Shown one piece after another: positions 1 through 7,661 of a stretch of DNA of 10,120 bases. The stretch's first letter is position 1. Each line of letters starts with the position of its first letter. The notes under the pieces were generated by a model. That model saw only the letters and a program-made list of their open reading frames with translations. It had not been told where the DNA came from and did not search any database. Source of the stretch: Pseudomonadota bacterium (GTDB taxonomy: Bacteria; Pseudomonadota; Alphaproteobacteria; Micropepsales; Micropepsaceae); assembly GCA_021817355.1 (NCBI GenBank), contig JAKAVI010000160.1, positions 1-10,120 of the forward strand. Direction: 5' to 3'. The position numbers and the translations under genes were made by a program.

Positions 1-1706
1 CTCAGGCAGTAGAGCACAAGCTTGGGCAGACCTTTCGCCAGACCATGGCGGATGGAATTGCCCGAGAGGTGGAAGCCTATTATGCCCCTATGGACCACTG
101 GTTCGCATGCCGCACCATTCGGACATCTGAAGGCCTGATCACCTTTTTCCGAGTCACGACTGCGGATCGCGAGCGCGATACCGCGCTCAAGACCTCGGAA
201 GCACGACTCCAGTCGATCTTTAGCAATCTCAATCTTGGCGTTACGATTCTAAACGGCGATGGTGTTATCCTGGACGCAAATAGTGCCGCAGAACATATCC
301 TTGGCATTGCCCGTCATAAACTGTGCGGCATGTCAGTCAACAGCGTAGCCTGGCGAGCCGTTGATGCCAATGGCCGGGAACTGGCCGGTAGCGAGTTTCC
401 CGCCATGGTGGCACTGCGCACAGGCTCCGTAGTTCGCCAATTTGTAATGAGCGTCTTTAATCCTGAGCGCGCACAACGACGCTGGCTCTCGCTAGACGCC
501 TGTCCCGTTCGGGTCTATCCCGAAACGACCCCTTCCCATGTCTACGTCATCCTGTCGGACATTACTGAACGCCAGGAGGAAGAGCGCGAACTCAAACTCA
601 GCCGCCTGTTCATGGCAATGGCTCAGAAGGTCACCTCGATCGGCAGTGCGGCAATCGACTTTCGAACTGGAAAATGGAACTGGTCTGAGGAGACCTTCCG
701 TATCTATGGTGTCGATCCGCGCACTTTCGTGCCAAGTGCTGCGTCACTCTCAGCTCTGGTTCACCCCGAAGACCGGGAGGCACTACTTTCTGCTCCCGAT
801 CTCGCCAGAACGGGGATTACCCCGCCGCCGATTGAATATCGTATCCGGCGCCCGGACGGCGAGGAACGACTGCTGAGGCGCGAGGCACTCCTGATCCGTG
901 ACGACAGCCGAGATGTCATCGGCATCGTAGGAACGGTTCAGGACGTTACTGAAGTCCGTGCCAAGGAACGCGAAAAGGAGCTTCTTCAGATACAGCTCAA
1001 TCACGCACAGCGACTGGATGCACTGGGAAAATTTGCTGGCGGTATCGCCCATGACCTCAACAATACGCTGGTTCCGGTCCTCGCCCTTTCGGAAGTGATT
1101 GCCACTTCGCTCGCTCCGGACGATGAGCGCTTGCAACTTATTGGCATGATACGAAGTGCCGCCGAAAGGGCGCGTGATCTGCTCGGACAGGTCTTGGCTT
1201 TTACGCGCCGAGACCCTCCCAATCAACAGCGCATTCACCTCGACGATTTTCTCAAATCTGCGATGGGCCTCCTCCGCGCGAGTATTCCCAATTCCATAGA
1301 ACTCACGACCCATACAGTGCCGAGTCCACCAGTATTTGCCGACCCGTCTCAGTTACACCAGGTGCTGATGAACCTCCTGACAAATGCAGCCCACGCGATC
1401 GGGTCACAGCGGGGTCAAATTGATATCACCCTGAACCAGGGCACCATGACCGGGACCGCTGATGCCAATGAGGACACGGCGTCGTATGCCATTATTTCTG
1501 TCACGGACACGGGTTGCGGAATGAGCGAGGACGTGCGCGCGCAGATGTTTGAACCATTCTTCACCACAAAACACCCGGGTTCGGGTACCGGCCTTGGTCT
1601 ATCCGTGGTGCTTGGCATCGTGACAGCACACGGCGGAAGGGTCGCGGTGAAGAGCGTCCAAGGCGCGGGAACGCGTTTTGACATATACCTTCCATTTGCC
1701 AAATAG
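1..1706 (+). CDS. Multi-PAS sensor histidine kinase (5' end missing)
   Basis: Membrane-independent-looking part of a two-component sensor kinase that should autophosphorylate on His and pass phosphate to a response regulator. The reading frame is open to the window edge (first full codon at base 3), and the first residues match the end of a PAS domain (AYYAPMDHWF, then GLITFFRVTT), so the ATG at 45 is internal and the true start lies upstream. Counting from the Met at 45: PAS about 50-175, a PAS_3-like domain about 185-305 (HPEDRE, then RRPDGEERLL), dimerisation/H-box GGIAHDLNN with phospho-acceptor His336, N-box with Asn443 and Asn447, G1 box DTGCGM 488-493, then FFTTK and GTGLGLS of the G2 region. 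It ends at residue 553 (TAG) with no receiver domain. No response-regulator gene follows on either strand. The signal sensed cannot be told from the sequence. Kinase assignment is firm; the partner is unknown. Confidence 0.95.
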   Translation, partial: QAVEHKLGQTFRQTMADGIAREVEAYYAPMDHWFACRTIRTSEGLITFFRVTTADRERDTALKTSEARLQSIFSNLNLGVTILNGDGVILDANSAAEHILGIARHKLCGMSVNSVAWRAVDANGRELAGSEFPAMVALRTGSVVRQFVMSVFNPERAQRRWLSLDACPVRVYPETTPSHVYVILSDITERQEEERELKLSRLFMAMAQKVTSIGSAAIDFRTGKWNWSEETFRIYGVDPRTFVPSAASLSALVHPEDREALLSAPDLARTGITPPPIEYRIRRPDGEERLLRREALLIRDDSRDVIGIVGTVQDVTEVRAKEREKELLQIQLNHAQRLDALGKFAGGIAHDLNNTLVPVLALSEVIATSLAPDDERLQLIGMIRSAAERARDLLGQVLAFTRRDPPNQQRIHLDDFLKSAMGLLRASIPNSIELTTHTVPSPPVFADPSQLHQVLMNLLTNAAHAIGSQRGQIDITLNQGTMTGTADANEDTASYAIISVTDTGCGMSEDVRAQMFEPFFTTKHPGSGTGLGLSVVLGIVTAHGGRVAVKSVQGAGTRFDIYLPFAK

Positions 1707-2202
1707 TGGGGAGAAATAGTGGGGGAGACGGAAGGTCCTATGTTCGTGAATTTGATATTGTCACACGCTGCATTGCCGCATCAAATGATACTGCCGATGC
1801 AACTTTTGCGGGTAAGCATTTCTCCGCTCACTATCCTCACCTGACATTGTCTACTCTATTGAAAAGACAGCTACGTCTGGGATTTTAATCGCTAACAGCC
1901 CCAATCCTCCCGCCACGTGATGATATTCTCTGCCATCGGCACACAGGACTGGGCCCTCTTGTCAATCTGCGCGTCGCCTGAGCCAGCTGCGTTCGTTGGG
2001 GCAGAGACAACTTGAAGAACTCGAGCCTTGTGTTGTAAATCGGTTGGATACACCCCACTATGGACGTTGACCCCTAATCGGTGCGCAGACACCTGACATT
2101 GATCCGTAGCGAGCGGACCTCTATTGGGCATTTGTGTGCCACGTGACGACAGTAGACGCAGCCACTTGCAAGCATCATCTACCAAGCCATGCCAGTAACC
2201 GA
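1707..2202. other. Gene-poor intergenic stretch after the kinase
   Basis: About 500 bp between the kinase stop and the chosen transpeptidase start. A 60-codon GTG-started frame at 1706-1888 and a 109-codon minus-strand frame at 1892-2221 show no recognisable motif, and neither has a convincing ribosome binding site, so neither is called. No response regulator remnant could be read in any plus frame. There is no clear hairpin plus T-run terminator behind the kinase. The stretch contains a 12-base direct repeat and two similar TTGA-containing units, listed separately. The promoter of the transpeptidase should lie in its distal part, but no good -35/-10 pair stands out. Confidence 0.6.
2063..2116. 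repeat. Two imperfect TTGACCCC-like direct units, possible IS-end relic
   Basis: GACGTTGACCCCTAATCGGT begins at 2063 and a degenerate copy, GACATTGATCCGTAGC, begins at 2095, giving a 32-base period. Repeated TTGACCCC-type units are reminiscent of the multiple terminal repeats of IS21-family elements, but no transposase, partner end or target duplication is visible. Weak; it may be chance. Confidence 0.2.
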
Positions 2203-2820
2203 ATGACCGGAACCTTTTCACGCCGTACTTTTCTGGGTGGAGTGACCCTGTCCCTGATGGCGGCGGGTGTCAGGGCCAATGCTCTGAACGGCCCCCCGTC
2301 CAGCGACATAAATACTGCCCTGCTGGCACGCGCACTGGCGGCAATGCGCAGGCAGTCTTCACAACTGCGCGCCACAGACAGGCTTGCGGTCGTCGATTTT
2401 ACCCTGCCGTCAAAGAGTCCGCGCATGTACCTGGTCGACTTGCGGGCGCGAACCGTGCACAGTGTTCTAGTGGCCCATGGCTTGGGCTCCGATCCCGATT
2501 ATACCGGCTGGTTGATACGCTTCTCCAATGTTCCAGGCTCCCTTGCGACCTCCGCCGGCGGCTATGTAACCGGTCCCGCCTATGTTGGCGAACACGGGCA
2601 TTCACTGCGTCTGCAGGGGCTGGATGCGACAAATTCGAATGCAGAGGACCGAGCGATCGTTATTCATTCTGCATGGTACGTAAGCCAGGAACGCGCCCTG
2701 TCCACGGGAAAGATTGGCCGCAGCGATGGCTGCTTTGCGGTTGCGCAGACGTCTCTGGAGCAGGTTCTGAGCCACCTTGGAACTGGCCGCTTCCTTTATG
2801 CAGAAAAGCTGAGAGCGTGA
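2203..2820 (+). CDS. Tat-exported L,D-transpeptidase-family protein (YkuD_2 type)
   Basis: A 205-residue exported protein with the murein L,D-transpeptidase catalytic fold (YkuD_2 family). Enzymes of the wider fold use a Cys nucleophile to act on peptidoglycan tetrapeptide stems; the role of this subfamily is little studied. The frame opens at 2134, but the ATG at 2203 is preferred because it puts a twin-arginine signal at the N-terminus: SRRTFL at residues 6-11, a hydrophobic run 12-23, and a likely AxA-type cleavage after residue 27 (ANA). Family landmarks follow: DRLAVVDFTLPSKSPRMYLVDL-like beta strands, LVAHGLGSDP, FSNVPGS, GEHGHSLRLQGLD, RAIVIHSAWYVS with His155, and GRSDGCFAV with the presumed nucleophile Cys177. 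The usual HGAxY motif is HSAWY here, a small deviation. The ribosome binding site is weak. It converges with the SDR gene across 78 bp without an obvious terminator. Confidence 0.9.
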   Translation: MTGTFSRRTFLGGVTLSLMAAGVRANALNGPPSSDINTALLARALAAMRRQSSQLRATDRLAVVDFTLPSKSPRMYLVDLRARTVHSVLVAHGLGSDPDYTGWLIRFSNVPGSLATSAGGYVTGPAYVGEHGHSLRLQGLDATNSNAEDRAIVIHSAWYVSQERALSTGKIGRSDGCFAVAQTSLEQVLSHLGTGRFLYAEKLRA

Positions 2821-2898
2821 CCTGACTGTTTGCAACGAGCATAGCGGTACGCCAATGGCCTGCCTGCGCTCATGGTTGCCGATTATAGGCAGCCAGAG

Positions 2899-3648
2899 TT
2901 AGCCCCTTCCAACATAAGGCATGCCACTGGCCATGATCGTCATGAACAGTATATTGGCATCGAGAGGCAGCGTGGCCATGTGCACCACCGCCGCAGCCGC
3001 ATGTTCCACATCCATTACCGGCTCAGGCGCGGTGCTGCCGTCAGCTTGCAGAACACCATGCACCATACGGGCCGTCATGGAGGTCTGAGCATTTCCAATA
3101 TCGATCTGCCCGCAGGCGATGTTGTGCACCCGACCCTCCAGCGCCGTGGACCTTGTCAATCCCGTCATCGCATGTTTGCTGATGGTATATGGAGCAGACA
3201 ACGGTCGCGGGGTATGCGCCGAGATTGATCCGTTATTGATGATCCGCCCTCCCTTGGGATCCTGGGCCTTCATAAGACGAATGGCCTCCTGAGTGCACAG
3301 GAATGCGCCGGTGACATTGGTCGCAATGGCCCGCTCCCATTGTGCGAATGGAACGTCTTCAATGGGTGCAGGCATGGTCCCGGTTCCGGCATTGTTGAAG
3401 AGGACGTCGAGACGCCCAAATTGCTTATGCACAGCCTCAAACAGCGCCCGGACCTGCTCTGGCTTACCCACGTCGACAGGATAGGTCATTGCCTCCGTAC
3501 CGCGCCCGCGACAGGCAGCGGCGCACTCCTCAAGCGGCTCGGACCGCCGCCCCGTCAAAACCAGCTTCGCCTTGCGCTCAGCAAATGCCAGCGCGGTAGC
3601 GCGCCCGATTCCAGAGCCAGATCCCGTAACCAGAACTACCTGTTCCAT
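2899..3648 (-). CDS. SDR family NAD(P)-dependent oxidoreductase
   Basis: A cytoplasmic classical short-chain dehydrogenase/reductase of 249 residues, the usual family length. It should reduce or oxidise a carbonyl/alcohol substrate with NAD(P)(H). The frame runs on to 3777, but the start at 3648 is chosen because the protein then begins [15 protein letters not shown] and a good ribosome binding site (GGAAGG) sits 6 bases upstream. The cofactor-binding TGxxxGIG is at 8-15, Asp59 is in the VDV motif, NNAG at 85-88, Asn111, and the catalytic Ser141-Tyr154-Lys158 set is complete, with Ser 13 residues before Tyr as usual. Arg34-Arg35 after the second strand would fit NADP(H), which is only suggestive. 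The substrate is not predictable. The gene is divergent from the FAD dehydrogenase at 4049 with 400 bp between, and convergent with the transpeptidase. Confidence 0.93.
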   Translation of the reverse strand: MEQVVLVTGSGSGIGRATALAFAERKAKLVLTGRRSEPLEECAAACRGRGTEAMTYPVDVGKPEQVRALFEAVHKQFGRLDVLFNNAGTGTMPAPIEDVPFAQWERAIATNVTGAFLCTQEAIRLMKAQDPKGGRIINNGSISAHTPRPLSAPYTISKHAMTGLTRSTALEGRVHNIACGQIDIGNAQTSMTARMVHGVLQADGSTAPEPVMDVEHAAAAVVHMATLPLDANILFMTIMASGMPYVGRG

Positions 3649-3654
3649 TCTATA

Positions 3655-3660
3655 CCTTCC
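3655..3660 (-). promoter_or_regulatory. Ribosome binding site that fixes the SDR start
   Basis: On the minus strand GGAAGG lies 6 bases before the ATG at 3648. It supports this start over the longer upstream frame, whose extra 43 residues do not resemble an SDR N-terminus. Confidence 0.7.
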
Positions 3661-3691
3661 AAAGTACGCATAGGCTTTATAATTCGATCCA

Positions 3692-3707
3692 CTGTGCAAC
3701 CGCACAG
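3692..3707. promoter_or_regulatory. Inverted repeat upstream of the SDR gene, possible operator
   Basis: CTGTGC-AACC-GCACAG is a perfect 6-bp inverted repeat with a 4-base spacer, 44 bases before the SDR start codon. The position suits an operator or a leader hairpin. No regulator gene adjoins it, and the repeat is short enough to arise by chance. Confidence 0.3.
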
Positions 3708-3847
3708 ATGTGGAATCAAGCTGCGCATCCTCTGTACAAGCTGCCTTCCGGTGGCATAAAGCGACACCATCAACCACCTGCCCACGCCCATTAGGACGCT
3801 TCCCGTCATAACCCGCCTGGGCTATTTGTGGATTTTGCTTTGCTCAT

Positions 3848-3886
3848 GATGCCAAGTAGGATGGAAGCTCCTGCTGACTTGGCGTC
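3848..3886. repeat. Hairpin with a 10-bp stem in the divergent region
   Basis: GATGCCAAGT at 3848-3857 pairs with ACTTGGCGTC at 3877-3886 (nine Watson-Crick pairs and one G-T pair). A second short stem (AGGA at 3858-3861 with TCCT at 3869-3872) stacks inside it. Neither strand shows a T-run directly after it, so it is not a standard intrinsic terminator. It lies 163 bases before the FAD dehydrogenase start; an operator or structured leader are possibilities. Confidence 0.4.
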
Positions 3887-4048
3887 CCCTGTCGAACGCG
3901 AAGCTATGTCTCATCACGGCGCCAGCGTAGCCATGTCATATTGGAGCCATGAGCGGAGTAGGCTTTACCGAAACTCGGGCCTAGATTTCCGTACACCGGC
4001 TTAACGGGGACTGCCTGGCCGCTCGTCGCTTGGGTTTATGGGTGATAC

Positions 4049-5182
4049 ATGTTTGAAGAGTTTGATGTTGTCATTATTGGAGCAGGTATAGCCGGCGCAT
4101 CGCTAGCCGCCAACCTTACCAGCACTCATAGAGTGATCGTCCTAGAACGTGAAGAGTTTGCCGGTTTTCATTCTACCGGAAGGTCAGCGGCCCAGTTTTC
4201 TGAAATCTATGGTAACAGCGCGGTAAGGGCCCTGACCCGGGCCAGTCGGAGATTCCTATATAATCCCCCACAGGGCTTTTGCGAGTCTGCATTGGTGCTG
4301 CCGCGAGGCTCGCTCTTCATAGCACGGCAGGACCAACTTCCTCAGCTTGCCGACTTCTCCACCCAGAATGACGTCGGTGACTGCATCCGGGCGGTAAGCA
4401 CGAGTGAGGCCTTGCAAATGTGCCCCGTCCTGCGTCCGGATTATGTTGCCGCCGCCGTATTCGAGGAAGCAGCGGCCGACATGGACGTAAATGCTCTACA
4501 TCAGGGCTATCTTCGGCAGCTACGCCAGGGGGGCGGTCAGGTGCTGCTGAATGCCGAAGTTCTTGCGCTTTCTCATTCCAGAGGGGTTTGGAAGGTGCAA
4601 ACGCGTAATGGCTCTTTTCAGGCACCTGTCGTAGTCAATGCTGCGGGCGCCTGGGCCGACCAGATCGCAATCAGGGCGGGAGCCCGCCCGCTTAAAATCC
4701 AGCCCTGCAGGCGCACGGCTGTGCTAGTGGACCCGCCGCCGGACATCGCCACGGCCAGATTTCCGATGGTCATCGACATTGACGAGACATTTTACTTCAA
4801 GCCTGATGCGGGCCTGCTATTTCTTACTCCGGCAGATGAGAGCCCCGTCGAGCCGTGTGACGTTCAGCCGGAAGAAATTGACGTCGCCATTGCGATTGAC
4901 CGCGTACAAGAAGCTACAACCTTGCAGATTTCCCGGGTCCGCAAGCGCTGGGCGGGCTTACGTTCCTTCGCGCCGGATCGAACGCCTGTCATCGGGTTCG
5001 ATCCGTTCATTTCCGGCTTCTTCTGGCTTGCCGGCCAAGGAGGATACGGAATTCAGACCGCTCCAACTGCAGGGGCATTGGCTGCAGCTTTGATCCGCCA
5101 GGACCTGCCGTACGACCTTCGCGCTCTACCCGTTAATGAGCTCTCACCTGGACGCAAGGCACTCGCAGCCGCGCCTACATAG
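4049..5182 (+). CDS. FAD-dependent D-amino-acid dehydrogenase, DauA-like
   Basis: A 377-residue flavoprotein of the DAO family, very similar along its whole length to Pseudomonas aeruginosa D-arginine dehydrogenase (DauA) as I remember that sequence. Such enzymes oxidise a D-amino acid to the imino acid, passing electrons from FAD to the respiratory chain. Seen: GAGIAG (11-16) and Glu33 for FAD binding, HSTGRSAAQF, ALHQGYLR, NAAGAWAD (197-204), FKPDAG, WAGLRSF and GQGGYGIQT (329-337). Carboxylate and substrate residues equivalent to DauA Tyr53, Arg222, Tyr249 and Arg305 are present as Tyr54, Arg221/222, Tyr249 and Arg305. DauA His48 and Glu87, which contact the substrate or its side chain, appear here as Gln49 and Ser88, so the preferred substrate may not be D-arginine. 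The start is secure: an in-frame TGA lies two codons upstream. No DauB-like partner is next to it. Confidence 0.88.
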   Translation: MFEEFDVVIIGAGIAGASLAANLTSTHRVIVLEREEFAGFHSTGRSAAQFSEIYGNSAVRALTRASRRFLYNPPQGFCESALVLPRGSLFIARQDQLPQLADFSTQNDVGDCIRAVSTSEALQMCPVLRPDYVAAAVFEEAAADMDVNALHQGYLRQLRQGGGQVLLNAEVLALSHSRGVWKVQTRNGSFQAPVVVNAAGAWADQIAIRAGARPLKIQPCRRTAVLVDPPPDIATARFPMVIDIDETFYFKPDAGLLFLTPADESPVEPCDVQPEEIDVAIAIDRVQEATTLQISRVRKRWAGLRSFAPDRTPVIGFDPFISGFFWLAGQGGYGIQTAPTAGALAAALIRQDLPYDLRALPVNELSPGRKALAAAPT

Positions 5183-5183
5183 A

Positions 5184-5205
5184 ACCGGACCGGTCACCTC
5201 GGAGG
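5184..5205. other. Two small palindromes in the 34-bp convergent gap
   Basis: ACCGG-A-CCGGT (5184-5194) and CCTC-G-GAGG (5197-5205) sit between the converging stops of the FAD dehydrogenase and the GH15 gene. Neither is followed by a T-run, so a bidirectional terminator is possible but not shown. Confidence 0.25.
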
Positions 5206-5216
5206 AAATCACTCAT

Positions 5217-7553
5217 TTAATCGTTTTCGACAATCCCGATCACGTAGTCCTTCCCTTCCCAACGCTGCTCATCTGTCCAAAAGAAGGTGAAATCAACGTG
5301 CCCGCCACATCCGAGTCCGGAGATATCCAGTTCTGCGACAAACAGACCAAGCCCGGTTTTGTCAGTCTCTACATCTTGAATATTCTGCCAGCCATTGATG
5401 CCCCAATGCACCCGTGCCTGACTGCGCAACGCGATGTAAAGGCGGTGACCGCGAAAGATATTGGCGGGTTGATGATTGGGGCCCCAAATTGCGAAATCTA
5501 CTCGCGGCCGCTTTCCGCCATAGCGGGCCCAGGTCGCACCAGGCCGGTCAACCGGCGCACCACGGGCACGGCTGTAGCATAGCTTTAAAAATTCACTGTG
5601 CGCCCAGACCAAAGGCATCGCCGACCCGCTTGGCCGGCCGGGCTCAAGATCGTAAGCATCGATGGACGCACTATCCCAAACCTGTTCGGGCAAAAGACCC
5701 AGTGGATTTGCCATTTTCTTCATCGCCATTAGATATGGTTCGACGTCTTCACCGCAGAGCAGTGCGTAGTGTCCGCGCTCGCCCACGAGCAAAGGCCAAC
5801 CGCGCCCAAGACCGGTACCATCAAAAGCGCGGCCATCTGCGTGCTCGCCATAACCATCATCATTATATCTGTGCCAGACAGGCCCACTTGGTGTTTCGGT
5901 CTTCAGAAGCACGTCAACCGCCTTCAGCGACGCTACGATAAGGGGGTCATCGGCGCGGCGTAGCCCATAGCGCACGAGTTGGAGAAAATCTGTGGAGACT
6001 TGCGCGCTGGCCGGCAGATCCAGATCTTGGGCGCGATTTTTGATGGCGACGGGGTCTGTCGGTGCGCGCCGGTGGGTTTGCGGATCAAGCGGTACCGTGC
6101 GCATGAAATAACCCTCAATGCCAAGCCGGCAGGCAAGTTCAGAACCACGCACGAAAGCCCAACTCTCTATTTGCGCATTCCAATAGTCGGCAATTTTACG
6201 TGCAAAATCCCGGTCTGCCGGTTCGAGGAATTGGCTGCCTTCAACCAAAGCAGCAATGCTGACAGCCAACGTAAAGGTATTAATGCCGGCATCTTCTTCC
6301 CAGCGATCCTGATGGGTAGCGGGTCCCTGACGGGCGATAAAGCCGAGTGCCCGTATGATCATGTCCTGAACCGGAATGTTATGCAGCTTTCCGTGATCAT
6401 GTAGCTGAGCAGCCAGCAGCACGGGAAACGCAACTTCATCGAGCTGGACACCGGTCCAAAATGCTGTGCCGCCTAGCCACTGATTTTGAAACCAGCGGCC
6501 GTCCTCCTGTTGCGTGGCAATGAGATAGCGCAGCGTGTCACGCGCATTGTGATACGCGCCCAGTGCAACAAGTCCTCCTGCAGTTTCAACCAGATCGCGT
6601 GACCAGATCAGATGATAACCGCCTCGACTCTGGCTGGCATCGCCCCATGGTACCGAAAGGCTCGCCACGGCAGCCCCGCGATAGGTGCGGTCTTCGTGGA
6701 TTTTGAGTACAGAGGCCGAAACCGCAAACATGTCCTCCAGTCCTGGGACAAGCTGTGGCGGGACTATCCCGTCATGCCATTCCTGCCACGCTGCGACCTG
6801 CGAGGACCACTCCGCGTCGAAGTCGTCCATCAAGGCGGAGATCGCCAGTGTTGCCGCCGCTTGGCGGCTCGTTGCGAAGCCCAGCGCCAGCCGGCCTTCC
6901 CGCTGCAATTCGCCCATCAGTGCGACACAACCCGGACCGGCATGTTCGTATGTCCAGCTCATGCGTCCATTGCGGTGGAAATCCTGCCAGCCATCGCTGA
7001 TACCGAAGCCGCCCGCCGACCCACGCAGGATGACATCCGCGCCCTGTGCATCCGCACCGCAGAGGGAAACCGCAAAAGGGCCCTGGTCAGCCCACAATAC
7101 GGTACGTGTACCATGGCGCTCCACTGATGCCCGATTGTCTTCAGCATCCCCTCCCAGACGAGGTGCCAGCAGGGCGTAGGGGCGCAGCCGGGGATCCCCG
7201 CTAAGGGTGTAGCGCAGCAAGATCACGTCGCGCCGCTGAGATGGACAAATCTCCATCCGGAAGACGAAGCGCGGATGGTGGTGCTCGACGGTCATCGCGG
7301 GCACGCCCGGTGCCACCAGATGTACAGAATAATTGTGCATCCGGCGCAGCTCGACCCAAAAGCCCTGATCGTCGGCAATGATAAAGCCGAGATCCCGCAT
7401 TTGCGGGACGTCGATGCGTGGATAGTAGACCTCGGTCAGGATGCCCTCACAGAGCGTGAACCAAAGTCGCGATGATCCGAGGCTCGTCCCAACCATGTCC
7501 TTGCGCGCCGGCGCCCAGGTAGGTTTCGGATCAGGGCTTAGGGGGGCATCCAT
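5217..7553 (-). CDS. GH15 glucoamylase/glucodextranase-type protein
   Basis: A 778-residue glycoside hydrolase family 15 protein expected to release glucose from the non-reducing ends of alpha-glucans (glucan 1,4-alpha-glucosidase or glucodextranase type). N-terminal glucodextranase-like beta-sandwich, about residues 15-255, with SRLWFTLCEGILTEVYYPR. Then the (alpha/alpha)6 barrel, about 265-655: WSRDLVETAGG, QEDGRWFQNQWLGG, QLDEV with presumed general acid Glu373, and PEQVWD with presumed base Glu623. A C-terminal extension of about 100 residues follows (IYIALRSQ-like strands, WGINGW, FFWTDEQRW). The start at 7553 is chosen over the open frame to 7643 because AAGGAG sits 8 bases before it and MDAPLSPDPKPTW is a typical start for the family. 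No signal peptide is visible, so a cytoplasmic enzyme acting on internal glycogen, maltodextrin or imported oligosaccharide is most likely. Linkage preference cannot be decided by eye. Confidence 0.92.
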   Translation of the reverse strand: MDAPLSPDPKPTWAPARKDMVGTSLGSSRLWFTLCEGILTEVYYPRIDVPQMRDLGFIIADDQGFWVELRRMHNYSVHLVAPGVPAMTVEHHHPRFVFRMEICPSQRRDVILLRYTLSGDPRLRPYALLAPRLGGDAEDNRASVERHGTRTVLWADQGPFAVSLCGADAQGADVILRGSAGGFGISDGWQDFHRNGRMSWTYEHAGPGCVALMGELQREGRLALGFATSRQAAATLAISALMDDFDAEWSSQVAAWQEWHDGIVPPQLVPGLEDMFAVSASVLKIHEDRTYRGAAVASLSVPWGDASQSRGGYHLIWSRDLVETAGGLVALGAYHNARDTLRYLIATQQEDGRWFQNQWLGGTAFWTGVQLDEVAFPVLLAAQLHDHGKLHNIPVQDMIIRALGFIARQGPATHQDRWEEDAGINTFTLAVSIAALVEGSQFLEPADRDFARKIADYWNAQIESWAFVRGSELACRLGIEGYFMRTVPLDPQTHRRAPTDPVAIKNRAQDLDLPASAQVSTDFLQLVRYGLRRADDPLIVASLKAVDVLLKTETPSGPVWHRYNDDGYGEHADGRAFDGTGLGRGWPLLVGERGHYALLCGEDVEPYLMAMKKMANPLGLLPEQVWDSASIDAYDLEPGRPSGSAMPLVWAHSEFLKLCYSRARGAPVDRPGATWARYGGKRPRVDFAIWGPNHQPANIFRGHRLYIALRSQARVHWGINGWQNIQDVETDKTGLGLFVAELDISGLGCGGHVDFTFFWTDEQRWEGKDYVIGIVEND

Positions 7554-7561
7554 GACATCAT

Positions 7562-7567
7562 CTCCTT
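7562..7567 (-). promoter_or_regulatory. Ribosome binding site of the GH15 gene
   Basis: AAGGAG on the minus strand, 8 bases before the ATG at 7553. It is a strong match and decides the start. Confidence 0.75.
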
Positions 7568-7580
7568 CGCGGAGCCCTTG

Positions 7581-7597
7581 CGGCAGATCATCTGCCG
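7581..7597. promoter_or_regulatory. Perfect 17-bp palindrome upstream of the GH15 gene
   Basis: CGGCAGAT-C-ATCTGCCG is a perfect 8-bp inverted repeat around a single base, 28 bases before the GH15 start and 13 bases before its ribosome binding site. As DNA it has the form of an operator for a dimeric repressor; as RNA it would form a 7-bp stem with a 3-base loop in the leader. No regulator gene is adjacent, so the binding protein, if any, is unknown. Confidence 0.5.
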
Positions 7598-7661
7598 GCA
7601 GCTGGCCCAGAAACCATCCCGGTCCGTAGCGCCGACAGGGCACTCGGCAAACAAAATGGGC

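Larger units (their letters stand above)
3649..4048. other. Divergent intergenic region between SDR and FAD dehydrogenase
   Basis: Four hundred bases separating two divergent starts. No protein-coding frame with recognisable motifs is present. It must hold the promoters of both genes, but I could not identify a convincing -35/-10 pair for either. It contains the inverted repeat at 3692-3707 and a longer hairpin at 3848-3886. Confidence 0.6.

Noticed and set aside
1706..1888. GTG-started 60-codon frame overlapping the kinase stop, considered as a receiver-domain remnant.
   Set aside because: No receiver features (acidic pair, phospho-acceptor Asp, conserved Lys) can be read in this or neighbouring frames.
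1892..2221. 109-codon minus-strand frame after the kinase.
   Set aside because: It overlaps the Tat signal codons of the transpeptidase, shows no recognisable motif and has no convincing ribosome binding site.
2858..2894. CTGCCT/AGGCAG inverted repeat between the converging transpeptidase and SDR genes, considered as a terminator.
   Set aside because: The 6-bp stem encloses a 21-base loop and no T-run follows on either strand.
5979..7179. Several plus-strand frames of 140 to 170 codons opposite the GH15 gene.
   Set aside because: They are antisense shadows of a well-supported GH15 coding region and carry no domain features of their own.
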